A stretch of DNA of 64,000 bases. Origin: Glebionis coronaria. Its lineage: Eukaryota > Streptophyta > Magnoliopsida > Asterales > Asteraceae. The position numbers and the translations under genes were made by a program. Shown one piece after another: positions 1 to 10,828 of the stretch (its first letter is position 1; every line of letters begins with the position of its first letter). The stretch spans positions 282,954,880 to 283,018,879 of the forward strand of contig CM046874.1 of NCBI GenBank assembly GCA_025667525.1, given 5' to 3'. The notes under the pieces were generated by a model. It had not been told where the DNA came from and made no database searches. It worked only from the letters and a program-made list of their open reading frames with translations.

Positions 1-738
1 TCAACTCTCGACACTCCTCCGGTCTCCTTTTCATAAAAGTACCACCGGCGGTGGCGTTGATCGTGTCACGATCACGAAAAGTGACACCATTGTAGAAAGT
101 ATCAATGAGAGTGACGGGGAGCATGTTATGGTTCGGACAGCGGTCGATCAAATCATTGTATCGTTCCCAAGCATCGAAGAGCGACTCATCATTGTCTTGC
201 ATGAATCCACTAATTTGGTTACGAAGGCTTGTGACCATGGATGGTGGGAAGTAGCGCGACAAAAAGCGTTGAGTCATGTCATTCCAAGTATGAATAGAAT
301 TCTTTGGGAGACGGTCAAACCATTTTTCGGCATGGTGAGAAAGCGAGTGGGGAAATAGTTGAAGGCGAAGCTCATCCATAGAAACACCGGGGGACTTCAT
401 GCTTTGGGTGATGGTAATGAATTTGTCGAGGTGTTTGTTGGCATCATCATCCGGAATTCCACGAAATGGGTTAGTTTGCAGTTGTTGGATCATGTGATGC
501 TTAAACGAAAACTCCTGAGCCGTGATGTGCATCGGCGCAATCGGGCCTCCGCGTCCGTTCATGGTGGGTTGACACAATTCCTCCATTGTTCGTAAATCAG
601 GTAGGGGACATTGTTGTGGTTGTTGTTATTGTTATTCAAATTGGGTAGAGGTGGGTTATTATTGTTGTTATTAACACCAACCATATCTAAATCTTCACGA
701 GTCTCGGGCTCAAAATAATTTGAAGATCTAGTACGCAT
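1..738 (-). pseudogene. gag: Athila-like (Ty3/gypsy) gag, N-terminal part, of element K
   Basis: Read on the minus strand from an ATG at 738 (start M-R-T-R-S-S-N), this runs off the window edge at position 1, so it is partial. After an Asn-rich tract (about 600-690) the frame must change by one base to continue as T-M-E-E-L-C-Q-P, then D-A-N-K-H-L-D-K-F, L-F-P-H-S-L, W-F-D-R-L-P-K-N-S-I, R-Y-F-P-P-S-M and A-A-G-G-T-F-M-K-R-R-P-E-E. These are landmarks of the retrotransposon gag (capsid) domain of Athila-type elements. A second possible start is the ATG at 586. The product would coat virus-like particles in the cytoplasm. The tRNA-Asp primer site sits upstream at 984-970, as expected. The frameshift lies in a repetitive AAC tract, so replication or assembly slippage is possible. 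The family call is strong; function is doubtful. Confidence 0.85.
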
Positions 739-969
739 ACACCTGCAGAAGAAAAATATACACAGAGAATATCTATATAATCTTTTTGGTGCAAACTTTT
801 GGAAAATAATTGCTTTTTATGATTTTTTTAATGTTTTTGTATTTTTGAAGAATTTTATATTTTTTAGGATTTTTAAAAATTTTTTAAAGCAAGGAAAATA
901 ACGTTCAAAGAACGGATCCCAAAATTCAATGCGTCTCTCACTAGAAACCGTTAATCGTAACGAAAAGAG

Positions 970-984
970 CCGGCAGCGGCGCCA
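970..984 (-). other. Primer binding site of element K (tRNA-Asp type)
   Basis: The minus strand reads TGGCGCCGCTGCCGG, close to the tRNA-Asp-complementary site typical of Athila-type elements. It lies between the LTR remnant (985-2296) and gag, the correct order. The same 15 bases recur on the plus strand in element A at 5438-5452. Confidence 0.85.
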
Positions 985-1316
985 TTTAATACTCGGTTTT
1001 ACACCACGTATCAAAATTCGTAATTCGTCCCAAATATTTTCGAATTGATTTCCAATCTAAAGTGCGACTCAATCGTCTTTTGGTGAACAAGAGAATGGTT
1101 GGGTTTTGTTTATCTAATTTTAACTAGTAGAAAATAAGTAAGTGTCGTTGTAAAGTAGAAGTTTAAAGATTAAACTAAAAATGACGAGCTAAAAATAAAT
1201 GCTTGAAAACTTAAAGACAAGATTAGGAAAATGCTAGAACACTTAATAAAACTAACACTTGGAAACTTTATAAAAAACCAAGAACTAAAACCATTGGATT
1301 ATGCAAAAGGGAGACT

Positions 1317-1695
1317 GATCGGAATATGCTATCGGAAAGTAAGATCGGAATATTTAAAACAATCACTGATCGGAATATGCTAAGGAAGCTGCAACCGGAA
1401 TGTTGGAAGAGAAGGTGGTCGGAATAATAAGAAATAAGCCAATCGGAATATTGGGGAAAGCACATAATCGGAATGTTTAGAAAAACATCCGATCGGAATG
1501 TAACCAATACCCCACAATCGGAATACAGAAAAATTCATACATTCAGAATATGCCCCAAAACCCTAATCCGATCTGATGGATCGGAATATTTGAGAAGCAA
1601 ATCGGAATAGCCAGAAACCCTTTTCCGATTTGGAGATCGGAAAGAGGGGTGGTGATCGGAAAGTTACAATCGGAAAAGGGTTAAACCTTTTCCGA
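1317..1695. repeat. Cluster of dispersed ATCGGAAT repeats
   Basis: The core ATCGGAA (or a one-base variant) appears about 15 times on the plus strand in about 380 bp, at irregular spacings of roughly 13-40 bp. A few inverted copies (TTCCGAT near 1622 and 1690, ATCCGATC near 1566) also occur. The block lies between promoter and primer site of LTR K, so it would be in the transcribed leader. It is not a regular tandem array. Confidence 0.8.
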
Positions 1696-2238
1696 TTTAT
1701 ATGGGATTCGAGAAAAGCTAGGTAATAAGCTATTATGAATAAGCTAATACCCAAAACTTGAATGAATCTATAATAAAATGGACTAAATAAGCACAAATAA
1801 CAACTTATCCAAGCTTAAAATAAGCAAACTTTTAAATCAAACCATAAAAAGATGAACTTTTTAAGAAAACTTTTAGAGGTAAATAAGCTAAAAGAAGCGA
1901 ATAAGCCAATAAGCACACAAATCTTAAAGCTTAATCGAATGAAAGCTTATGTAAGCATAAAAAGATTAACTTTTTAAGCACGAAAACATTGATGAACAAC
2001 ACGGATCATAAGTAATTCGTACCAAAATTAATCTAGAAATCAAAGAAAGGTAGAAAGAGATGAAAGATTAAAAGCTTAACTTTAACTTGATTAATGAAAT
2101 CAACAATACACAAATGTTTAATCTTGAAAGATTAAAAGAAAGAAAGAGGAAAACTTAGTGAGAGAAAGTTGAGAACTTTCTCTCTCTAAAACTAGAAAGA
2201 AAAGTGAAAAAATGAAAACTAAAACTAAAAACTAACAA

Positions 2239-2270
2239 CCCTCCTAATGTGTATTAGGAGGGTATTTATA
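2239..2270 (-). promoter_or_regulatory. TATA box with abutting perfect hairpin, LTR K promoter
   Basis: The minus strand reads TATAAATA (2270-2263), followed directly by a perfect 10-bp stem with a 4-nt loop: CCCTCCTAAT (2239-2248) pairs with ATTAGGAGGG (2253-2262). Pyrimidine-rich sequence containing CTTTCTCTCACTA follows. The same arrangement recurs in LTR-like sequence J at 62217-62247. Confidence 0.7.
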
Positions 2271-3236
2271 GGAAAATGGAAGGAGTTCATGTGTTGTGAT
2301 ATGAGAAAAAACGCATATCAATTTATCGACAAATCACCCTAAAACACAATAAAAATACCTAAACTTTGTGCTATAAAGCGGAATTATGTGTATGTTTTGT
2401 GTTTGTGCTCAAATAGGTAAGAAGGATACAATTTCAAGCAAACAAAGGAAAATCAAGCTTAATTTGATGAAAAAGACATAGAAGGATCAAAAGTGACAAG
2501 AGTTTGAAGACAAAGGACCTATCTTGACAATCTGCCAAAGATAAAGGACCAAAAGTGTAAATATGACAAAGTCAAGATCAAAGTCAAATCTGGTCAACTC
2601 TCAAGTCAACCAAGTCAAAGGAGCTTTTTGATCAAGTTTGCAAGTGGAAGGACTTAAATCGCCAAAACAATGAAGAATATAGCTCAAAATTACATTCTGC
2701 CAAGTCAAGGGGCTGTTTCTGCCATTTTTGGAAAGTTATGATAAGCTTAATCCGTGTGAAATGCTATTAACCAATGTGAAGAGAGGAATCAAGTTACATG
2801 GATTACCAAGTCAGCTTAATAAATGCCCACTCAGCCGCCAAGCATTTATTGGCCAAATCCCAACAGTGCAAGCGCACTACTCACTTCTCAGCCAATTAGA
2901 AAGCTACATGCAATAATCAAATTATCCACTAAGGATAATGATCCGTGTGAACTTCCCACAACCAATACAATTTTGACACGTGTCATCTTCTTCAACACAA
3001 CAGCCCAGAATCGTTATTGAGCTAGAGGCAATTTCAGAAGTTGGTATAAACATGAAACTTGCTCGTTTTTGAGAGACGAATCCAATGATCACAACCAATT
3101 ACACTCAAGATCAACAACAAAGAAAACCCCAAATGTGTTCATCACCTACAAAACTCAATTGAGCAGATTTCTCCACGTGGAAGCGTCTAATTGGTTCTAA
3201 CACGTCACTAACCCCAACCACTTTACTTCTGCAGTC

Positions 3237-3244
3237 TATAAATA
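3237..3244 (+). promoter_or_regulatory. TATA box of LTR A (5' copy)
   Basis: TATAAATA lies about 940 bp into the LTR and is followed by a pyrimidine-rich stretch (3296-3330), as in plant core promoters. The 3' LTR copy is at 11770-11777. Confidence 0.7.
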
Positions 3245-3337
3245 CCATAGATTAGCTCATTTCTTGTATTGTAGAAAAAGTGTGAAATCACACACACTTT
3301 TAGTTTTTCTCTCATCCTTCTTAGTTTTAGCTTAACA

Positions 3338-3364
3338 ACTCAAGAGTCTGACAAACTCTTGAGT
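3338..3364 (+). other. Perfect hairpin in the presumed transcribed start of LTR A
   Basis: ACTCAAGAGT (3338-3347) and ACTCTTGAGT (3355-3364) form a perfect 10-bp stem with a 7-nt loop, about 95-100 bp after the TATA box. The position would fall in the repeated R region of the transcript. The 3' LTR carries an identical copy near 11873-11899. Confidence 0.7.
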
Positions 3365-5437
3365 CTGTTATTAGTTGTAACTGATTACCAGCATTTGTAA
3401 CTACTTTCTAATTCAATCAATAAACATTTCAATTTTCCCTCCAAAATTCTCATTACCTTTCTACTGTTCATACTTGCACTCTGTTACTCTTGTTGCTGAT
3501 ATTGCTTAGTTATGATCAACACTTGATCATAATTGGCTAGTAGTGAAGATTGTAGCTGTTGTACCTGATCTTTTCATTCAAGTCAAGTTTTAGCAGATTT
3601 TGAAGAATTCAGTTCATTAATGGCGGATTTGATGATTGATATGTGTTGATTGGTAGTTGTTTGATGTGTTCTAGTGCTAAGGTGGTGGTTAGCACTAGAT
3701 TAGAGAGCTCAGCGCTCCTCTACTCCCCAAAGGAGGCCTTAGCTAAAGGTTTCACTTTCTGAATTTCAGTTCCACTCAATTGTTGAATGCCTGCTTCATA
3801 CCTAGCTCAATTCTCTTTGATTGCATGATAAAAGTTGTTTTAGTCTGTTATTGATCTGATCTCAGTGTTGTTGTAGCTTATTAGTAGCTTAATCTTGCTT
3901 ATTAGACTTAATACTTGTCCTGTTTTCACATTTATCAGCCAGTATAGCTTTGCTAGCCATTTAGAGTTCTTGTTGGTTAGAGTTCTTGTAACTAGTTCTC
4001 ATACTTTTCATTTTGGCTATAAAACTTAGTGTGATATCATTTTTAATTCAGTTTAATCATTAGCTCAAAAAGTCTTCATAAAAGTTTCAAAAATATCAGT
4101 AAAGTAGTGTTTGGTTTTAGCTTAAAAGTAGTTTTCAAGTGTTAGAAATCGGCAAACTTTGGTTCATTTCCAGTCAACTAGTCATAACAAATAGTTTTCA
4201 GTCACTTTTAAGTCAAGATTTTGGTCAAAAAGGCAATTGGTCATTAAAAAAGTTTGGGTCAGTTTTTAACTAGCATATTTTCAGAAAGTATTGATTTTGA
4301 TTTGACTGGCATTTCTTTGTTACTTGATGAAATCACTTGAAACCAAGTCTCATCTTTCAGTCAATATATGAAGTTTGAGTGTGTATAAGGAAACTGTATA
4401 GTATCCAATATTGAGCAAGTAATAAGCCAAAGTTTAAGCATAAGAGCAAATGCAATTCCCTGTAATGAATTCCAAACTGATTTCTCATATCTGATTTTCG
4501 ACTTCATAAAATAGCTGATTTTCTTTCACATTTCTATTCCATTAGTGTTCTTGGATAAATTTTGAGATTTTGAGTTTTTTGAAATTTCTGGTCAACGAAA
4601 GTCAACATAAGCACAAATTTGGCTTATTTTCAGATTCAGAGCTTATTACTTGATAATTTTTCTTGAGACTTGATTTCCCGTCTTTCTTTTGAGCTTATTA
4701 ACAAGGATTTTCATTAAAATCTAGTTGTGCAAGTCTGGCTTAATTGGTAGCTTATTTTGAGCTTATTGGATTTAACTTCTCAAAGTTCTAGTGACTTTTA
4801 GCTTAATTCATTGGATAGGTCTAGCTAAAATTTGATTTTAAAATGTTTGAAACTGGTTTGATCAAATTTGGTTGAGAAGTAAGCTCAAACGAGCTTATTG
4901 AAGTTGTGAACCCGTTTTTGTTAAAAAAGATTTGAAAATTGCATTTTGGTCCTTGAAGTATTAATCAGTTTTTAATCCTAGCTAATCTTTCTACTTTTTA
5001 GGGTTTTCAAATAATCAGTCCCTACATTTTCAGATTTGTTTACATTTAGTTAGGCAGTTTCAAATTAGTTGGAATTTAGTTACATTGTTTGAATAGTTTT
5101 CATTTTCAGTCCATATAGTTTACTGTTTTTACATATTTAGTCCTTAGACTTTTTAGCTTTACATTTTTAGCACTTATATTTCATTGAATTTACATTTCCA
5201 GTCCTTATAGTTTGTAGAATTTACATTTAGCATTTTATTTGAATATAAACTTGGTATGTGCACGTTGTTTTACATATAAGTAGACGATATTTTTTCATTT
5301 TAGCAAGGGTTGTTTGAATTAGCTATAGAATATCCAAAAAACTTTACCAACCAAAAACAATTAAAAACCCAATCTTGTTAGGACTTTCAGTTTGTTAAGA
5401 ACTGAGAAAAACGAACTTCAACTATAGACATATTAAA

Positions 5438-5452
5438 TGGCGCCGCTGCCGG
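5438..5452 (+). other. Primer binding site of element A (tRNA-Asp type)
   Basis: TGGCGCCGCTGCCGG lies 7 bp after the 5' LTR end and is identical to the K site. This is the classical Athila-type minus-strand primer site. Confidence 0.88.
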
Positions 5453-6321
5453 TTCTTTTCGTGAAGATTAACGGTTTCGAGTGAGACGATTGGATTTTGG
5501 GATCCGTTCACTTTGTGAACGTTATTTTTACGTATTATAAATCAAAAAGATAAAAAAAAAACCAAAAAGATAAAAATACAAAAAAATAAAAAATCACAAA
5601 AATCCATTCTTTTCCTAAAGAATTGAACCAAAAAAATAAAAAATCAAAAGTAATATTTTTCCTAAAAGATTACACCCAAAAATATATATTATATCAGTTT
5701 TCACCGTTTTTACGTACATATAGTATTTTTCTTAAAAAATCAAATAAATACAAAAATATTTTTGATATATTATTATATGTAAATAAGTATACGTAGACAC
5801 GAACAACCAAGTTATCTATTTCCATAAGTATTGCCGAGGCAATACACCGTGTTAGGGGGCGTTCCGGTCCTTGACACGTGTATCGATCAAACAAAATAAA
5901 GCAAGAATAGATAAATACTTCCAATAGGCAATAATTCGAAGAATACGAACTACAAAGTGAATAGAAAGGCGATGTGCTATAAAATGCCATCTAAGGGTCA
6001 ATAGGTACTTAAGTGCTTCTCACCACCTAACCCCCCGTTCACTAGTGCGTATTCTAAGAAGGAAGGCTTTATTGGGGGTCTTGCACCCAAGTAGAAACAT
6101 ACATATATTATACTTTCTTGTGGATATTTCATATCGAACCTCGAGGGAGATAATCTCTTCTCCTTCAAAAGTCGACCGAGGGCTACTCCCTCATTCCTCG
6201 TGTTTACTTACACGTGTACTCGCACACGTGTAAACATACCACCTTTGGTGTATTAGTTCCTTCCAGAGGAAGCTTTTAAACGTCATTATACTTGTATATA
6301 CATTCGGCCACCTTGTTAAAC

Positions 6322-7007
6322 ATGGATACTCGTTCCATGTTGGAGATTTTGCAACAACGATCCGCTAACGCTAATTATCCGACTTGTTCGACTTGTGGAG
6401 GTCTACACGATACTTATTTATGTGATCAAAATAATGGCTATTATGGGGAGGATATGCTTATAATGGAACCGAGAACCCTAATTTTCCACCTAATATTCAA
6501 ATGGACTACACTTGTAATGACTATATGGGATATTCCGGTTTTTCATCACAACCTCCACCATCATTTCATGATCAAACCTTTAATGAGCCATACCAAAACT
6601 AAGGATTTTCCAATTATGAGGGTTTTCAAAATAATGATAATTTTCAAGGCTATAATCAAGAAACCTTTCATAATCAAAGATTTTCAAATAATGGAGGCTT
6701 TCACAATGATGAAAATATTCCATGCTATAATCAAGATACTTTTCAAAATCAAGGATTTTCACATCATGAGGGTTTTCCAAACAAAGGAAATTTTCAAGGT
6801 TACAATCATGAGAACTTTCTTAATCATGACACTTTTCAAACCTATAATTCACCTAATTATGGAAATCCACCTCCACCCTATTCTTCGACTTATTCATGTG
6901 AGTTTTGTGGAAAAGAACCCCATTATGGTTATGATTGTCGACCAAGGGATCCGCTTTCTTATACTCTTAGTAACCTCAATGAGCTTTCTTTTATATTCGA
7001 GCAATGA
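6322..7007 (+). pseudogene. Decayed gag C-terminal segment of element A (zinc motifs and 25-aa repeats)
   Basis: From the ATG at 6322 (M-D-T-R-S-M-L-E-I-L) the frame carries C-S-T-C-G-G-L-H-D-T-Y-L-C, a CX2CX3HX4C motif seen in Athila gag. A one-base shift near 6450 is needed to continue in a Tyr/Asn/Phe-rich spacer. A TAA at 6600-6602 interrupts that spacer in place of a probable CAA. Three 25-residue repeats follow (6603-6677, 6678-6752, 6753-6827, consensus G-F-x-N-x-x-G-F). Then comes a canonical CCHC knuckle C-E-F-C-G-K-E-P-H-Y-G-Y-D-C, ending at TGA 7005-7007. The capsid domain present in K is absent, so this is only the nucleic-acid-binding end. Broken by one shift and one stop; probably non-functional as it stands. 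Confidence 0.65.
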
Positions 7008-7046
7008 GGAAGAGACAATGGATATAGATTAAAGGCTTTTAAACGT

Positions 7047-8467
7047 ATGAGAGAGATGAGTATCGAGGAAATGAGAGAAGAATCTCGGTGGTTAAGGGAG
7101 GAAATTAAGTATCTTGAGGATGATGTAAGGAACAAGCGGTTTAATAACAAGGAAATTGGTGATATGTACAGTGAATATGTGAAGAATTCCTCTCGGTTCC
7201 TCAAGGAAAATTTAGATGATTTACTCTTTAAGATTGATAAAAAGGAAGAAGAAGAACAATTTTTTGCTAATCGTGCTCGTTTGCTTAAACAATGCTTATA
7301 TGACGATGATGACGATCCTCTGATTTGTATGACACTTAATGATGACACACCTTCATCACCTTTACCTCACGTGGAACCTACCGACTCTTTAACCATGGGG
7401 GACGAGCATCTTAGCACTAATACAAACACCGATTTGGATGAATTAACCTCTTCTAGTGTTGAGAACCTTATCCCAATCCAAAGAGAGTTTGAGGGTGTTT
7501 CCAATGAACCATGTGACGAGCTTTGTATTGATACCTCTTCTCCTCATGATCACATTGAGATTTCATCCCATGTTGACTTTCATGCTACTACTAGTGATTT
7601 TGGTGAGTTTGATCTTGATGAATTGTTCAAAGAAAAGGATAATAAGATTGAGGAAGAGTTTATGCAAGACTTGCCACAAATAGAGGATGATGATTGTGAT
7701 TCTAGTGAGGCATCTTATGATATATCATCCGATGACTTTTCATGTCAAGATGACATTCCTAATTTGGATGAAGATGTTGCTCATATAGGCGAAATGGAAG
7801 ATGTTCATATTTGTGAGGTTTTATCAAATGTTTATCATCTTATCTCCTCGATTGAAGCTTTGAATGAAAACCATAATGATGATTCCATAGAAGAAGAACC
7901 TTTCATTGATATTTCTTCACCGGTTTTTGAGGTTGCACCTATTGATTTTTATGATGATATAATCCCTTTGAGTGATTCTCTCATTAATACATCTTCTTTT
8001 GAGCCTTTTAACACCCTCCCACCCTTGAAGTTGGTTATTGATGAAGATCCTATACTCTTAGAGATTGATCCTTTTTCACCTAAGGCACCTTTAGAACACA
8101 AAACCTTTGATATGGATTCCCATATGGATATTGATCCTACCATAGAGGCTTATCTTGCAAATAGTGATATTGAGGTTGATGATAGTGATTCTAATTGGAA
8201 GAGGAGATTCGTCTTAGTGAGAACTTGCCTTTTGGGACCATAGAGATTACACCTCCTCCACAAGACACTATTAATCTTGATCCTCCTTTTTCTATGCCTT
8301 CTATGGAAGATTACCTACCTTTTGATGATGACGAAGAGCCCAACATGGACATAATAGTTATGAATGTTTTGATACCTACACCTTCATTGTCTCATGATGC
8401 TTTGATCACTAAGGGGGAATCTTATATGGTTGATACGAGTTCATCTTCTTATTTTCCCATGAAGTGA
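7047..8467 (+). CDS. Acidic ORF of element A, Asteraceae retrotransposon type, one frameshift
   Basis: The protein starts M-R-E-M-S-I-E-E-M-R-E-E-S with a charged, probably helical N-terminus (residues 1-70). It continues as a strongly acidic, Ser/Asp/Glu-rich chain with landmarks D-D-D-D-D, D-S-L-T-M-G-D-E-H-L and S-S-V-E-N-L-I-P. The first frame closes at 8241-8243. A one-base shift near 8190 leads into L-E-E-E-I-R-L-S-E-N-L-P-F-G and on to a stop at 8467, so the undamaged protein would be about 470 aa. From memory, gene models with the same landmarks are common in Asteraceae genomes next to Athila-like sequences. No catalytic motif is visible and the function is unknown. It occupies the place where pol would be. 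A chance ORF is unlikely at this length. Confidence 0.65.
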
Positions 8468-10814
8468 AAGGTTTTTGATCCTGGGATCCATATATTTGGG
8501 AAATATTGGTTTTCATCTACTCCACTTAAGAGTGTGACTTCTATTGAGATGGAATTCTTGTATGAGCTTACTTTGGTGATACTACCTACTTTGGAGTTGT
8601 TCACTTGTCGAGATGGAAACTTTGTATTTGATCCTGGTGTGCTTCATATATGAGAGCTTTCGTATGTTGGACAAACTTGAGACACGTTGGACCGTTCCAT
8701 TTATCGAGGCGGATACGGTAAATCTTATAGTAAATGGCAACGTGATAAGTTTGAGTGTATCATGTGAGACGAGCTTCAAAGTGGATATCATTTATTCTCC
8801 ATGATGGTTTCCCCAAGGACAACTTAATTCGGGGCCGAGTCGAGCTAGCGACTTAGGGTTAAAAAAACTCAAGCAATTGAATAACTAGGTTAGAAAACGT
8901 AGAGTAGATTTTCAATAGGTTAGGTTTAATTAAGATGATGTTATAGTAGAGTTGAAGTGGAGGAGTGGCCTTTCTTCGTCTTTTGGTGTTTGTTTCAAGG
9001 GTTGCTCTCTCACATTTCATGCTTGGAACTTATGGAGGAGGCCCGTGTATCTGGTTCACTTCGATTAGTTTTTGCTATTGTGATATTCAAAACATTGTGC
9101 TTAAAATGAATACCCTTTAGTTGTCTCTTCCTTAGCTCGAGTTAAACAAAGTACGCAATGTAATAAGTGTAGGGGAGTTCACTCCAATACTCATAAACAT
9201 TGAGGACAATGTTTATCTTAAGTGTAGGGGAGACTTCTATCGAAGTGACCTTACCTAGACCATTGCCTTAACTTCATGATAACTTGGGAAATTAATTTTT
9301 CAAACATTTTTCAAATTTTTGATCTATTTTGGCCACAAAAAATATGCATTCATAATTTTTGCATCAATCATTTTACATTTGCATAATACATTTGCGTTGT
9401 ATATATTTCTTCTTTTACTTTTCATCAAAAAGATATAAAAAGAAAAAATATAATAAAAACATGGTTTAACAAATTTAGACTTCTTTGACATATTAGGCAC
9501 GCCATGGATATTTTGACTCAACCCGAGTTTGCTTATCTTAGCATTCTCTAGCTAGTATCCTTAACCATGTAGTCCTTCATTGGTCTATTCGGCTAAGCAT
9601 CCACCAATCTCATTATTTGAGATTTTAAATTTGTGGAGAATGGGAAATGATAGAGTTGGAGCAAGTATAAAAGGGCTAGATAAACTTCATGATAATTACT
9701 TGTGGCTAAACCCTTCTCTTCTTAACATCTATTTTCTTCGCATGTATATAATTGTTAATAAATAATCAAGAACGGTTTTAATTGGTTTGTAATCTCTAAT
9801 GCATTTTTGTCTAATCATTCATGGTTGATATAAGTACGTCTTAAGATTCTAAGTTAGAACGTTTTATGTGTACTAGACTTATGTCATGATCAATATTTAG
9901 CGGGTGTTTTTCCTTTTATTCTTTTCAAATTTCTTTGTGAGGAATAAAGAAAAATAAGAGCGGCTTATGGAAAAAAATGAGTGGCTAGAAAAAAAAGAAA
10001 AAGAAAAGAAAAAAAATAATACAAGACTCCCAAGAGGGGCAGTGTGGTGTTAATTATAGTGACTATTGAGTTCCAATATTACCTTGACGGGTTGCGGGGA
10101 TTCAATAGATTGCTCCAATCCAATATTACCTTGACGGGTTGCGGGGTTGAAGATCCAAAGTCTCAAAAAGATGGCGGATGTAAATTATTGCGTGAGTTTT
10201 ATTTTTCTTTCCTTAGCGAGTGTGTAGCTACTTATGAAAGCATGACATGAGGATTTTACACATAAGGCGAATGACTTATTACTCTTGAAACGGACTTATA
10301 TTAATTGTGAGCGGTTTTTCAAGTAATGGATGAGAGGATTACTTAGGATTGAAACCGTGCTTCCTTATTTTTGGATTTTACATTTCTTATACTTCACACT
10401 TGAAATAATGACAAATTTGCCCACAAGCAATTTGCTCAAATAATAACCGGTTCCACATTTAATTGTCATGAATAAGTTGATGCCCTTTTTACTTGTGAAT
10501 ACAATGATCCCATTTTTAAGCTTGGTATGGGGAAAGTGAAACTTGAGGATGATAAGTGTCCATGGTACCCAAGCCCTAATCAAAGACATTGAATTCTTTA
10601 GGAGTTATTTCCATCAAAACCATTTCAAGAAAAACCAAAAAAATATAGATAGAATTGTATTTTGTTTATTGCATTGTTAAAAAATCAAAATCATGCATCA
10701 TTTAGTTTAGAGTAGTGTAGATGCATTCCATATGGCCAAGGTAGATTAATTATGAAGAGAATATAAATTTGTGCTTTAAAATATATAGCATTGCATGAGG
10801 ACATGACAATGTTC
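8468..10814 (+). other. Non-coding 3' internal region of element A
   Basis: No gene is recognised here. Two internal copies of the polypurine signature AAGTGTAGGGGAG occur at 9165-9177 and 9220-9232, the second preceded by GAGGACAATG. A purine-rich stretch lies at about 9945-10020. A 27-bp segment starting CCAATATTACC is duplicated at about 10073 and 10120. The last 90 bp before the polypurine tract match the D remnant at 13963-14064. Confidence 0.7.
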
Positions 10815-10826
10815 AAGTGTAGGGGA
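10815..10826 (+). other. Polypurine tract of element A
   Basis: AAGTGTAGGGGA lies 2 bp before the 3' LTR start TGATATGAG, the usual plus-strand primer position. Confidence 0.85.
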
Positions 10827-10828
10827 TT

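Larger units (their letters stand above)
985..2296 (-). repeat. LTR remnant of element K (5' LTR side)
   Basis: This sequence lies immediately upstream of the K primer site in minus-strand sense. It holds a TATA box with an adjacent hairpin (2239-2270), a pyrimidine-rich transcribed start, and a cluster of GATCGGAAT-like repeats (1317-1695). Its LTR start is missing because element A abuts at 2297. No second copy is in the window, so the LTR call rests on position next to the primer site and on promoter content. I see no credible protein in it. Confidence 0.65.
2297..5430 (+). repeat. 5' LTR of element A
   Basis: Direct-repeat partner of 10829-13962, about 99 percent identical by eye apart from a few indels. 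It opens with a hairpin (TGATATGAG near-paired with CGCATATCA), has a TATA box at 3237-3244 and ends just before the primer site. A 62-aa frame near 2728 recurs in the other LTR only because the LTRs are duplicates. Confidence 0.93.

Noticed and set aside
1317..1695. Possible CRISPR-like array
   Set aside because: Repeat core is too short, spacing irregular, inverted copies present, and the context is a plant retrotransposon.
2728..3020. Two small frames in LTR A, repeated near 11261-11553
   Set aside because: Repeated only because LTRs are duplicates; they overlap each other and have no coding character.
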